Shown piece after piece: positions 1 through 8,737 of a DNA stretch of 44,609 nt. The notes beneath the pieces were generated by a model. It had not been told where the DNA came from. It saw nothing but the letters and a program-made list of their open reading frames with translations, and did no database searches. This stretch comes from Hallella mizrahii. Lineage in GTDB: Bacteria; Bacteroidota; Bacteroidia; Bacteroidales; Bacteroidaceae. The translations under genes and the position numbers were made by a program. The stretch is from assembly GCF_009695775.1 (NCBI RefSeq), contig NZ_VUNG01000032.1:1-44609 (forward strand). The letters run 5' to 3'. Position 1 is the stretch's first letter; each line of letters opens with the position of its first letter.

Positions 1-114
1 AAAAGCAAGGAGAAAACTCTTGAAAGAAGAATTAAAAAGCTTCAAGCAAAGATTCTTCGCCTACAGAATGAGCAAGCTCAATCTGGGCTCAAGGTAACGG
101 ATGGCACTGATTAG
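1..114 (+). CDS. C-terminal end of an unidentified protein (partial)
   Basis: An open frame enters from the left edge and stops with TAG at 112-114. The 37 visible residues are rich in Lys, Arg, Glu and Gln, with regularly spaced Leu/Ile (for example KTLERRIKKLQAKILRLQ), which suggests a coiled-coil or charged helical tail. Its start lies outside the window, so no family can be assigned. The next gene starts 28 nt downstream on the same strand, so the two could be co-transcribed. Confidence 0.5.
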   Translation, partial: KSKEKTLERRIKKLQAKILRLQNEQAQSGLKVTDGTD

Positions 115-142
115 TTATATAGAAGTATAATCAAAGAGTAGT

Positions 143-1582
143 ATGTTCAGCAATAAGAAAAGCGAGGCCTTGTTGGCCAAGATACGTGAGGGAGCCCCGT
201 TGATGGGCCGTGAGAAGCTGCGGCTCATCGTGGAGTTGAGTATACCTTCCATCCTGGCTCAGATCACCAGCGTGCTGATGTTCTATATCGATGCCTCCAT
301 GGTGGGCTCGTTGGGTACCGAGGCCAGTGCCGCCATCGGCTTGGTGGAGCCAGCCTCATGGCTCTTCGGCTCGCTGACGGGTGCCGCGTCGATGGGTTTT
401 GCCGTACAAGTGGCTCACTTCATAGGGGCGAACGATTTTCGGCAGGCCCGTCGGGTGATGAAGCACGGCTATCTGTTTTGCTTTGTTTTCTCTTTGGTGC
501 TCATGGCCGTAGCCTGTGGTGTCTCCGGTCCGCTGCCCCGGTGGTTGGGTGGCGGCAGTGACATCCAGCACGATGCTTCCGCCTATTTCTTCATCTTCTC
601 ATTGGCCGCTCCGTTCTTCATGATGGAGAATCTGTCGTCGGCCATGCTCAAGTCGAGCGGCGACATGCGTCGGCCGAGCACCATTGCCGTGTTGGCGTGT
701 GTACTTGACGTGGTTTTCAACTTCCTGCTGATCTTCCCTTCGCGCACCGTCAGCGTGCTGGGCATGGATGTCCCGCTGTGGGGAGCCGGACTACGTGTGG
801 AGGGTGCAGCCCTGGGCACGTCGCTGGCCTATGTGGTCACCTCGCTGATCTTGGTATGGTTTAATGTGCGTCGCAGTCCTATCTTGGCTTGGCATCTCGA
901 CCGCGAGCGTTTTGTCTGGCAGCCGGCCTATGTGATGAAAGCTCTGAAGATCAGTGCGCCGATGGCTTTGCAGTATGTGCTGATGAATGGCGCGCAGATT
1001 GTTTCTACGATGATCGTTGCCCCGTTGGGCAATGTCGCCATTGCCGCCAACTCGTTTGCCGTGACCGCCGAGAGCCTGTGCTATATGCCCGGCTATGGTA
1101 TCGGCGACGCCGCCTCTACGCTTGTCGGCCAGACGTTTGGAGCCGGACGGCAAGACCTTTGTCGCAGCTTTGCCTGGCTGACCATCGGCTTGGGCATGGG
1201 TGTGATGGCCGTGATGGGTGTGGTGATGTATGTCTTCGCCCCCGAGATGATCGGCTTCCTTACCCCCGTGGCAGCCATCCGCGAGTTGGGAACGCGCGTA
1301 CTGCGCATCGAGGCTTTTGCCGAGCCTTTCTTTGCGGCGAGCATCGTAGCCTTCCGCGTCTGCCTCGGTGCCGGCGATACGCTCAAACCGGCAGTGATGA
1401 ACCTCGCCTCGATGTGGTGCGTGCGTCTGACGCTTGCCTATGCCTTAAGTCAGCACTATGGTCTCGTCGGAGTATGGGTGGCGATGGCACTGGAGCTCAC
1501 CTTCCGCGGCTGCATCTTCCTCTTCCGCATCGCTCGCGGACGCTGGTACATGAAACCGCAGACAGAAAAGGCAGAATCATAA
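143..1582 (+). CDS. MATE-family multidrug efflux transporter
   Basis: The 479-residue protein has the size and hydrophobic pattern of a 12-helix MATE antiporter, which exports cationic drugs and metabolites across the inner membrane using Na+ or H+ gradients. It shows the family's two-fold layout: an N-terminal half beginning LSIPSILAQITSVLMFYIDASMVGSLG and a second half beginning ISAPMALQYVLMNGAQIVSTMIVAPLG, each followed by a conserved Gly/Ala-rich stretch (PASWLFGSLTG; PGYGIGDAASTLVGQTFGAG). The start at 143 gives a short cytoplasmic N-terminus before the first helix. It is followed 30 nt later by the peptidase gene on the same strand. Substrate cannot be told from sequence. Confidence 0.9.
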   Translation: MFSNKKSEALLAKIREGAPLMGREKLRLIVELSIPSILAQITSVLMFYIDASMVGSLGTEASAAIGLVEPASWLFGSLTGAASMGFAVQVAHFIGANDFRQARRVMKHGYLFCFVFSLVLMAVACGVSGPLPRWLGGGSDIQHDASAYFFIFSLAAPFFMMENLSSAMLKSSGDMRRPSTIAVLACVLDVVFNFLLIFPSRTVSVLGMDVPLWGAGLRVEGAALGTSLAYVVTSLILVWFNVRRSPILAWHLDRERFVWQPAYVMKALKISAPMALQYVLMNGAQIVSTMIVAPLGNVAIAANSFAVTAESLCYMPGYGIGDAASTLVGQTFGAGRQDLCRSFAWLTIGLGMGVMAVMGVVMYVFAPEMIGFLTPVAAIRELGTRVLRIEAFAEPFFAASIVAFRVCLGAGDTLKPAVMNLASMWCVRLTLAYALSQHYGLVGVWVAMALELTFRGCIFLFRIARGRWYMKPQTEKAES

Positions 1583-1612
1583 GAATAGAATTTTCGTTTT
1601 AAATACACACAC

Positions 1613-3637
1613 ATGAAAAAACAAATCGTATTGTTGAGTCTGGCTCTCGCCTGCACAGGCGCTTTTGCCCAGACTCCCACGTCGGGTATCGACCGCAGCA
1701 ACCTCGATACCTCGGTGCGTCCCGGTGACGACTTCTATCACTACGCCGCCGGTGGTTGGCTCAAGAGCCATCCCCTGGACGCAGAGCATCCCGAGAACGG
1801 TGCTTTCGTCGACCTCGAGGAACTCAATCAGAAGCGTATCCAGGAACTCATCCTGCAGTATGCCAATCAGCCGCAAAAGCAGGGCACGCTCGGGCAGAAG
1901 ATCGGATCGCTCTACAATCTGATGATGGACAGCGTGCGCCTCAACCGCGAGGGATGGGCTCCGCTGAAGCCGACACTCGACCGTATCGCCGCCATCAAGA
2001 ACACACGCGAGTATCAGATCGTCACGGCTGCGCTCGACCGCAACGGCGAGGGCACGATGATGTATGGCATCGGCGTGGACGCTGACCAGCGCAATGCCGC
2101 ATGGAACCTCGTTGCCATCGGGCAGGGCGGACTCGGACTCGGCACGCGCGACTACTACACATCCGACGACCCTGACAAGAAAAAGGTGCTTGAGGCCTAC
2201 AAGACCTATCTGACCCATCTCTTCCAACTCGTGGGCAACGATGAGGCTACGGCCAAGAGCAAGATGCAGAAAGTGCTCGACATCGAGACCGAGATCGCCA
2301 AGGCCAGCTACGACGAGGTGAAGCTTCGTGATGTCGACGGCAACTATCATAAGATGAGTTATACCGAGCTCGTCGACCAGTTCCCCGGCATCGACTGGGG
2401 CAACGTGATGCTGGCCAGCGGCATGCCCGCCATCGACAGCATCAACGTGGCTCAGCCCGAACCGATCCATGAGGTCGAGAAGATTCTGGCCAACACGCCG
2501 CTGGAGAATCTGAAGACCTATGCCGAGGCCAAGGTCATCAGTGGTGCTGCCAGTCAGCTCAGCGATGCTTTCCGCAAGGAGGCCTTCCAGTTCGGCTCTG
2601 CGCTGAGTGGTGTCAAGCAGGACCGTCCGCGCTGGAAGCGTGCCGTAAGTCTGGTCAGCGGTACACTCGGTGAGGCCATCGGCAAGCTCTATGTCGAGAA
2701 GTACTTCCCCGAAAGCTCCAAGAAGAAGATGCTCGACCTTGTCCACAACCTGCAGACAGCTCTCGCACAGCGCATCGACGCCGCTACCTGGATGGGACCC
2801 GCCACAAAGGCACAGGCCAAGGACAAGCTTCAGAACTTCATCATCAAGATCGGATACCCCGACAAGTGGAAAGACTATAGCGGACTGCAGGTTGTCGACT
2901 CGCTGAGCCTCTACGAGAATCTCCAGCGCATCTCACGTTGGGCTACCGACAAATATATCGCTGAGAAGGTCAACAAGAAGGTGGACAAGAGCGAGTGGGG
3001 CATGACACCGCAGACCATCAACGCCTACTACAACCCGACGACCAACGAGATCTGCTTCCCCGCTGCCATCCTGCAGCCGCCATTCTTCGATCCCAACGCT
3101 GACGACGCAGTGAACTATGGTGCCATCGGCGGCGTCATCGGACACGAGATGAGCCACGGCTTCGACGACCAGGGATCGCAGTTCGACAAGAACGGCAACC
3201 AGCACGACTGGTGGACAGCACAGGACAAGAAGAACTTCAACGCACGCACAAAGGTGCTCGCCGACTATTTCTCTGGCTTTGAGGTGCTTCCCGGCGTGAA
3301 GATCAACGGCAAGCAGACCCTTGGAGAGAACATCGGCGACAACGGCGGACTCAATATTGCCTTCACTGCCCTGCAAAACAGCATGAAGCAGCATCCGCTG
3401 ACCACCATCGACGGCTTCACGCCTGAGCAACGCTTCTTCCTGGCCTGGGGTCGCGTGTGGGCTTCGAATATGACACCGGAGGTGATTCGCTATCTCATCA
3501 CCGTCGACGTGCACTCTCCCAATATGGCACGTGTCAATGCCGCTCTGCCACAGATCGACGCCTGGTACAAGGCCTTCGGCGTGAAGAAGGGCGACAAGCT
3601 GTTCTTGCCCAAGAACAAGCGTGCACATATCTGGTAA
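1613..3637 (+). CDS. M13-family zinc metallopeptidase (PepO/neprilysin type)
   Basis: A 674-residue secreted endopeptidase of the M13 family. Residues 1-20 form a signal peptide ending near AFAQ. The zinc-binding motif is HEMSH (His511, Glu512, His515), and the third ligand region reads GENIGDNGG (Glu572), where most members have GENIADNGG. The substrate-binding motif NAYYNPTTNEICFPAAIL and the C-terminal ending RAHIW are also typical. The length fits the family. M13 enzymes cut short peptides in the periplasm or at the cell surface. The start at 1613 is the only one that gives an intact signal peptide. It may be co-transcribed with the MATE gene 30 nt upstream. Confidence 0.93.
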   Translation: MKKQIVLLSLALACTGAFAQTPTSGIDRSNLDTSVRPGDDFYHYAAGGWLKSHPLDAEHPENGAFVDLEELNQKRIQELILQYANQPQKQGTLGQKIGSLYNLMMDSVRLNREGWAPLKPTLDRIAAIKNTREYQIVTAALDRNGEGTMMYGIGVDADQRNAAWNLVAIGQGGLGLGTRDYYTSDDPDKKKVLEAYKTYLTHLFQLVGNDEATAKSKMQKVLDIETEIAKASYDEVKLRDVDGNYHKMSYTELVDQFPGIDWGNVMLASGMPAIDSINVAQPEPIHEVEKILANTPLENLKTYAEAKVISGAASQLSDAFRKEAFQFGSALSGVKQDRPRWKRAVSLVSGTLGEAIGKLYVEKYFPESSKKKMLDLVHNLQTALAQRIDAATWMGPATKAQAKDKLQNFIIKIGYPDKWKDYSGLQVVDSLSLYENLQRISRWATDKYIAEKVNKKVDKSEWGMTPQTINAYYNPTTNEICFPAAILQPPFFDPNADDAVNYGAIGGVIGHEMSHGFDDQGSQFDKNGNQHDWWTAQDKKNFNARTKVLADYFSGFEVLPGVKINGKQTLGENIGDNGGLNIAFTALQNSMKQHPLTTIDGFTPEQRFFLAWGRVWASNMTPEVIRYLITVDVHSPNMARVNAALPQIDAWYKAFGVKKGDKLFLPKNKRAHIW

Positions 3638-4263
3638 ACAATCGCTGAAATCCTGTTTTGTTGGATAAACTGACAAGAAACGGCCTCTGAGAATCGATTC
3701 TTTGCGACGAAGTGTCCTCTCGGCCGCAATTTCGCGATTCTCGTGAGGTTTTTAGAAAGTTGCTGATTATCAGATAATTGTAAACGTCTGGCTGATTTCT
3801 ACCGAAGAAATCGTTGAGATGCTTCGGTCAGAAAGGTACTTTGACCGAAAATTCTCTAGAGAATTTCTGATGAAACAACCGAGATGATCCGGTCATCACG
3901 GTAATTTCATAGCGAGAAAAGGGTGATTTGACCAAGTCAAATCACCCTTTTCTGTGTCTGACTGGGCAAAAAACATGGAAAAACGCTTGTTTTTGCCTTG
4001 CATCACTCTTTTTTGCTGATACTTCCATCTCTAGATTGAATGTTCAAGTTGACAGACTTTTGTAAAAATGCTTTCCGCCTCTTCCCCGCGATCCTTAGGC
4101 TTTGACAAAACGGCTCATGGGCTGTCGCACTTTCTATATAGCGTGTGACATTATGTCATACCTCTCCCTGTGCCACCAGCCGTTGGCACACGCTTTGTTA
4201 TTTAAGGGGCGGACAATCAAGTCCAACAGTTAACATCGAATAATAAATAAAATATATACAATT
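3638..4263. other. Intergenic region before dnaK with three inverted repeats
   Basis: No gene is visible in this 626-nt gap. It holds an inverted repeat TTCGGTCA/TGACCGAA (3823-3830 and 3842-3849), an 18-bp perfect palindrome AAATTCTCTAGAGAATTT (3849-3866) and a terminator-like hairpin (3916-3952, listed separately). The 3' part must carry the dnaK promoter and an AT-rich leader (4230-4263), but I cannot place a convincing -33/-7 pair. No CIRCE-like (TTAGCACTC) heat-shock operator is seen. Confidence 0.5.
3916..3952 (+). terminator. 17-bp hairpin, probable transcription terminator
   Basis: The arms GAAAAGGGTGATTTGAC (3916-3932) and their exact complement (3936-3952) are separated by only three bases (CAA). 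The descending arm ends in CCCTTTTC, giving a U-rich 3' flank. It lies 280 nt after the peptidase stop. Because the stem begins with GAAAA it may work in both directions. Confidence 0.55.
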
Positions 4264-6207
4264 ATGGGAAAGATTATTGGAATCGACTTAGGTACTACCA
4301 ACAGCTGTGTGGCTGTGTTTGAAGGCAATGAGCCTGTAGTAATCGCAAACTCTGAAGGCAAGCGTACGACACCGTCTGTCGTGGGCTTCGTCAAGGACGG
4401 TGAGCGCAAGATTGGTGACCCGGCAAAGCGTCAGGCTATCACCAACCCGAAGAACACTGTCTACTCCATCAAGCGTTTCATGGGTGAGACCTACGAGCAG
4501 AGCCGCAAAGAGGCTGAGCGTGTGCCTTACACAGTGATCAACGACAACGGTTATCCTAAGGTGCAGATCGAGGGTGCAGCACATCCTTACACACCGCAGG
4601 AGATCTCGGCTATGATTCTGCAGAAGATGAAGAAGACCGCTGAGGACTATCTCGGTCAGGAGGTCAACGAGGCAGTCATCACCGTACCTGCTTACTTCTC
4701 TGACTCTCAGCGTCAGGCTACCAAGGAGGCTGGTGAGATCGCTGGTCTGAAGGTGCGCCGTATCGTCAACGAGCCTACGGCTGCCGCTCTGGCTTACGGT
4801 GTCGACAAGGCCAACAAGGACATGAAGATCGCTGTCTTCGACCTTGGTGGTGGTACGTTCGATATCTCTATCCTTGAGTTCGGTGGCGGCGTGTTTGAGG
4901 TGCTCGCTACCAATGGTGATACCCATCTGGGTGGTGATGACTTCGACCAGGTGATCATCGACTGGCTCGTCAACGGCTTCAAGGCCGACGAGGGCATCGA
5001 CCTGACCAAGGATCCTATGGCTATGCAGCGCTTGAAGGAGGCTGCTGAGAAGGCAAAGATCGAGTTGAGCTCTACTACTTCCACGGAGATCAACCTGCCT
5101 TATATCTCTGCTGAGGGCGGTGTGCCTAAGCACTTGGTGAAGACACTGACACGTGCTCAGTTTGAGCAACTCGCTCACGACCTGATCCAGAAGTGTCTGG
5201 TACCTTGCCAAAACGCTATCCGCGACGCTAAGCTCTCTACCAGCGACATCGACGAGGTGATCCTCGTGGGTGGTTCCAGCCGTATTCCTGCTGTACAGAC
5301 GCTGGTGAAGAACTACTTCGGCAAGGAGCCCAGCAAGGGCGTTAACCCTGATGAGGTCGTCGCTGTGGGCGCTGCTATCCAGGGCGCTATCCTCAACAAC
5401 GAGAAAGGTGCCGGCGATATCGTGCTGCTCGACGTCACTCCGCTGACCCTCGGTATCGAAACCATGGGTGGCGTGATGACAAAGCTGATCGACGCCAACA
5501 CGACCATTCCTTGCAAGAAGAGTCAGATCTTCTCTACCGCTGTCGATAACCAGACGGCCGTGACCATCCACGTGCTGCAGGGTGAGCGCCCGATGGCTGC
5601 TCAGAACAAGAGCATCGGACAGTTCAACCTTGAGGGCATTGCACCCGCTCGCCGTGGTGTTCCACAGATCGAGGTGACCTTTGATATCGACGCCAACGGT
5701 ATTCTGAACGTCAGCGCTAAGGATAAGGCTACCGGCAAGGAGCAGAAGATTCGCATCGAGGCTTCCAGCGGCTTGAGCCAGGACGAGATCGAGCGCATGA
5801 GAGCTGAGGCTAAGGCCAACGAGGATGCTGATAAGAAGGAGCGTGAGAAAGTGGACAAGCTCAATCAGGCAGACTCCATGATCTTCACCACCGAGAACTT
5901 CCTCAAGGACAATGCCGACAAGATCCCGGCTGACAAGAAGCCGGCCATCGAGGATGCTCTCAACAAGTTGAAGGATGCCCACAAGGCTGCCGACGTGGCC
6001 GCCATCGACACAGCTATGGCTGCTCTGAACACCGCTGTTCAGGCTGCTTCGGCTCAGATGTATGGTCAGGGCGGTGCTCAGGCTGGTGCCCAGGGCTTCC
6101 AGGGCGGTGCCAACGCCGGTGCCGGTTCGCAGCAGAACACGAACAACGGTTCTGACAACAAGTCGGACGACAATATTCAGGATGCCGACTTCGAGGAGGT
6201 GAAGTAA
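4264..6207 (+). CDS. dnaK: Chaperone protein DnaK (Hsp70)
   Basis: A 647-residue Hsp70 chaperone that binds exposed hydrophobic segments of client proteins in an ATP-driven cycle with DnaJ and GrpE. The nucleotide-binding domain has the diagnostic [13 protein letters not shown] at residues 4-16, [37 protein letters not shown] and [13 protein letters not shown]. The linker [14 protein letters not shown] leads into the substrate-binding domain, then an alpha-helical lid, a Gly/Gln/Asn-rich tail and the terminal DFEEVK. Length and motifs are complete. dnaJ and grpE are not adjacent. The element described below is integrated in the terminator immediately downstream, leaving the coding sequence intact. 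Confidence 0.98.
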   Translation: MGKIIGIDLGTTNSCVAVFEGNEPVVIANSEGKRTTPSVVGFVKDGERKIGDPAKRQAITNPKNTVYSIKRFMGETYEQSRKEAERVPYTVINDNGYPKVQIEGAAHPYTPQEISAMILQKMKKTAEDYLGQEVNEAVITVPAYFSDSQRQATKEAGEIAGLKVRRIVNEPTAAALAYGVDKANKDMKIAVFDLGGGTFDISILEFGGGVFEVLATNGDTHLGGDDFDQVIIDWLVNGFKADEGIDLTKDPMAMQRLKEAAEKAKIELSSTTSTEINLPYISAEGGVPKHLVKTLTRAQFEQLAHDLIQKCLVPCQNAIRDAKLSTSDIDEVILVGGSSRIPAVQTLVKNYFGKEPSKGVNPDEVVAVGAAIQGAILNNEKGAGDIVLLDVTPLTLGIETMGGVMTKLIDANTTIPCKKSQIFSTAVDNQTAVTIHVLQGERPMAAQNKSIGQFNLEGIAPARRGVPQIEVTFDIDANGILNVSAKDKATGKEQKIRIEASSGLSQDEIERMRAEAKANEDADKKEREKVDKLNQADSMIFTTENFLKDNADKIPADKKPAIEDALNKLKDAHKAADVAAIDTAMAALNTAVQAASAQMYGQGGAQAGAQGFQGGANAGAGSQQNTNNGSDNKSDDNIQDADFEEVK

Positions 6208-6240
6208 TATTGACAACTATCAATAACGATAAATAATGAA

Positions 6241-6275
6241 ATGGGTGTAGCTCAATGAGTTACACCCATTTTTAT
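6241..6275 (+). terminator. dnaK terminator hairpin; also the left attachment site (attL) of the element
   Basis: ATGGGTGTAGCTCA and TGAGTTACACCCAT form a stem with one mismatch, followed by TTTTTATTTT. The central 13 bp AGCTCAATGAGTT (6249-6261) recurs exactly at 42736-42748, again as the middle of a hairpin and again just upstream of an HTH-integrase module. The shared 13 bp is therefore the probable crossover core, with the element lying between the two copies. The core begins 41 nt after the dnaK stop here and 43 nt after the DFEEVK-stop remnant at the other copy. Confidence 0.7.
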
Positions 6276-6416
6276 TTTGGTTAATCTTTGTATAATTACC
6301 GATTTCTTCCGATTTTTATCTTATATTTGTACCATATTTGGAACGCGACCTAATTTCTGACAAGGTGCGACTTATCCATACTTATACATACATAATCCCA
6401 CTTAAAACGGTACAAC
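6276..6416 (+). promoter_or_regulatory. Leader of the excisionase-integrase operon with candidate -7 box
   Basis: TATATTTG at 6322-6329 matches the Bacteroidetes -7 consensus TAnnTTTG, though no clear -33 TTTG lies about 20 nt upstream. The stretch from about 6335 to the start codon (CATATTTG, GCGAC, GACTTATCC, repeats of ATACATA) is similar to the equivalent leader at 42820-42905, so these are probably conserved integrase or regulator binding sites near the att core. Confidence 0.35.
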
Positions 6417-6980
6417 ATGCCATCTGCTAAGTTTGAGATTAAACGGAAGTGCCAGTATTGCGGTAATACATTCATCGCAAAGACACTTGATTCGAAGTAC
6501 TGCTCTCGACGATGCTCTCAAAGGGCCTATGACCAAAGAGAGGCCGCCAAGAAGAGGATGAGCCAGCTGAATGACATCGTGGAGAATATACCCGAGGCCA
6601 GAGATTATATCTCTGTCCACGAAGCGGTAGCCATGTTTGGCATCAGTAGAGATACCATTTATCGGTTGATAAGGAAGGGAAACGTTCCTGCCATCAATAT
6701 TGGGCAGCGACTTACAAGAATCAGCAAAAGTAAGTTGAGCGAAATGTTTCCGCTTCGCGCAGAACCTATTGACAGAAGTAGAGCATTGCCTAAGTCCTAT
6801 CACCTTGAGCCAGAAGACTGCTACACCATTGGCGAAATCTCCAAGACTTATGGTATAGACGACAGTACGGTCTATGCCCATATTCGAAAATATTCCATAC
6901 CAACAAGGCAAATAGGCAACTTCGTCTATGCGCCCAAAGAAGATATTGATCACCTTTATAAAGATGTTGTGAAGTCATGA
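6417..6980 (+). CDS. Zn-ribbon plus double-HTH DNA-binding protein (excisionase-like)
   Basis: A 187-residue protein. The N-terminus has a Cys cluster, CQYC at residues 12-15 and CSRRC at 29-33, which looks like a small zinc finger. Two MerR/excisionase-like helix-turn-helix segments follow: ISVHEAVAMFGISRDTIYRLIRKGNVPAINIG and YTIGEISKTYGIDDSTVYAHIRKYSIPTRQIG. The stop codon overlaps the integrase start in ATGA (6977-6980), so the two are translationally coupled. The position beside the att core and integrase suggests a recombination directionality factor or integrase regulator. A clear paralogue lies at 42906-43469. Function is inferred from domain type and context. Confidence 0.75.
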   Translation: MPSAKFEIKRKCQYCGNTFIAKTLDSKYCSRRCSQRAYDQREAAKKRMSQLNDIVENIPEARDYISVHEAVAMFGISRDTIYRLIRKGNVPAINIGQRLTRISKSKLSEMFPLRAEPIDRSRALPKSYHLEPEDCYTIGEISKTYGIDDSTVYAHIRKYSIPTRQIGNFVYAPKEDIDHLYKDVVKS

Positions 6981-8191
6981 AGAAACCACTCCCCAACACC
7001 AAGTGTACTGTAAAGCTCCGAAAGTCGGAGTATCGCGAAGAATGGTATCTCATCATTGAGAGCTACCCAGTATTTGCCTATCCTGGCGCTAAGCCGTCAC
7101 GACACAAAGAGGCATTGAACCGTACCATCACGACCCCTATATGGGATAAGAGTCGACCATCACGGCCTAAAGCCGACGGCACTGTGTCGTACAAGCCCAA
7201 GCGGGACATCAACGGAGTCATTGTATGCCGATCGGATATGGATAATGAAGCGTGCCGCTATGCCGACAAGGTGAGAGCCTTGAGGCAACGTGAATACGAC
7301 AATGCCGCACTCTATACGGACAACGAGGCTGAGCAGGCAGCACAAAACGAGCGGTCGATGCAAAACTTTATCCCTTACTTTAAGCAGGTATCGGAGAAGA
7401 GGCATAGAAACAGTTCCGATTCGATAATCATCAACTGGGGACGTGTCTATGAGTTGCTGAAGGTTTATGCCAATGGCGATACGATACTCTTCAGAGATAT
7501 TGACCTGAGCATGATAGAGAACTTCAAGTTCTTCGTACTGTATGCTCCCAAGGGAGGCAATAAGTCGGGGACTATATCACAAAACACGGCTTCTACCTAT
7601 TTTGCCATCTTCAAGGCAGGACTGAAGCAGGCTTTTGTGGACGGATACCTCACCGTGGACCTTTCCGCTAAGGTGAAGGGTATTCCCGAAGAGGAAAGTC
7701 GGCGCGAGCATCTTACCATTGGGGAGCTCAACATCCTTGCGCACACACCCTGCGCCATCCCTGTCGTCAAACGGGCTGCACTTTTTTCGGCTCTAACCGG
7801 TCTTCGCCATGTCGATATAAAACTGATGACGTGGCAGGAAGTGATAGAGGACGGCGATCACTACAGACTCGATTTCACGCAACGTAAGACGCATGGCGTG
7901 GAATACATGCCAATATCCTCTCAGGCTTATCAGCTATGTGGAGAACGGTTGGATGGCAAACGACTGGTGTTTGAGGGGTTGCCGGACCCTTCATGGATTT
8001 CTAAGCCACTGCAACGGTGGATTCAATCGGCCGGTATTACAAAGCATATAACTTTCCATTGTTTTCGCCACACCTATGCTACGCTACAGTTGGCCAGTGG
8101 TACCGACATCTATACTGTGAGCAAGATGCTTGGACATACTAACGTGAGAACGACGCAAGTTTATACCAGTGCGCCCAGATTGGTCGCTTGA
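6977..8191 (+). CDS. Tyrosine integrase, 3' end interrupted by a group II intron
   Basis: Tyrosine recombinase for integration and excision at the dnaK terminator. Residues 1-90 are an arm-type DNA-binding domain, followed by a core-binding SAM-like domain and a catalytic domain with R (LTGLRHVDI), His361-x-x-Arg364-His (FHCFRHTYAT), His387 (LGHTNV) and nucleophile Tyr396. The native coding sequence runs to 8168. At 8169 a group II intron begins (GTGCG), so the unspliced frame reads only eight more residues (TSAPRLVA) before TGA at 8189-8191. All catalytic residues are upstream of the intron, so both the truncated and the spliced products could be active. Splicing would join codon A|AG in frame to the exon at 10658. 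Confidence 0.85.
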   Translation: MKKPLPNTKCTVKLRKSEYREEWYLIIESYPVFAYPGAKPSRHKEALNRTITTPIWDKSRPSRPKADGTVSYKPKRDINGVIVCRSDMDNEACRYADKVRALRQREYDNAALYTDNEAEQAAQNERSMQNFIPYFKQVSEKRHRNSSDSIIINWGRVYELLKVYANGDTILFRDIDLSMIENFKFFVLYAPKGGNKSGTISQNTASTYFAIFKAGLKQAFVDGYLTVDLSAKVKGIPEEESRREHLTIGELNILAHTPCAIPVVKRAALFSALTGLRHVDIKLMTWQEVIEDGDHYRLDFTQRKTHGVEYMPISSQAYQLCGERLDGKRLVFEGLPDPSWISKPLQRWIQSAGITKHITFHCFRHTYATLQLASGTDIYTVSKMLGHTNVRTTQVYTSAPRLVA

Positions 8192-8737
8192 TAAATGCTT
8201 CAATAGCAAGAAGTTAGGATTGGGCTCGATAAATCCTATCGTCAATCAGCTTATCCAAAGAGGAAACTCAGAGGGGAGTGTAGCATGCTGATTAAAGTCC
8301 CGAGTTCACAAATAGCCATGTGACGACTGAGGGGCAAGACGAAAAGACATATATGAGGATGAAGCCTTGATTGGTTCAACGATAGTTCGGCGGTACCACA
8401 TTTTGCAATGACGGAAGGCTATCATAAACGTCATTTCATAATACTCTGTCTATTTGGTGTTAGTGCAGAGCAACAAGAGCCGATTATGACGCAGCCGCAA
8501 TAAGCGGAAACGAACGAAAGTCGCATCCGACAATATGTCATGCCAATAGTTATCAAGTGTAGCTAACTGGGGATTGCCTAAATCGGAAAGCCAAAAGAAT
8601 GGCTATTGGGGTTGGCCCATGAATATCCGACATGGCAACGGAGTTCTCGTAGTAGTCCGAGCAGGTTAATAGCCTGCACATGGCGAAGGGGAACAGTATG
8701 TAACTTTAGTACAAACAAAGGAAAACGTGAGAGACGT

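Noticed and set aside
889..1602. 237-codon plus-strand frame overlapping the MATE gene
   Set aside because: Out-of-frame shadow rich in Arg and Cys; the MATE frame has clear transporter features over the same bases.
1577..2746. 389-codon open frame on the minus strand opposite the M13 peptidase gene
   Set aside because: Antisense shadow of a gene with strong motif support; no protein features of its own.
4288..6216. 642-codon open frame on the minus strand opposite dnaK
   Set aside because: It is an antisense shadow of dnaK produced by its codon bias; the peptide is Leu/Val/Ser-rich with no domain, and dnaK itself is certain.
8606..8737. 44-residue N-terminal extension of the intron protein
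   Set aside because: The extension reads through intron RNA sequence and is absent from LtrA-type proteins; MRNPEQVL at 8738 matches the usual start.
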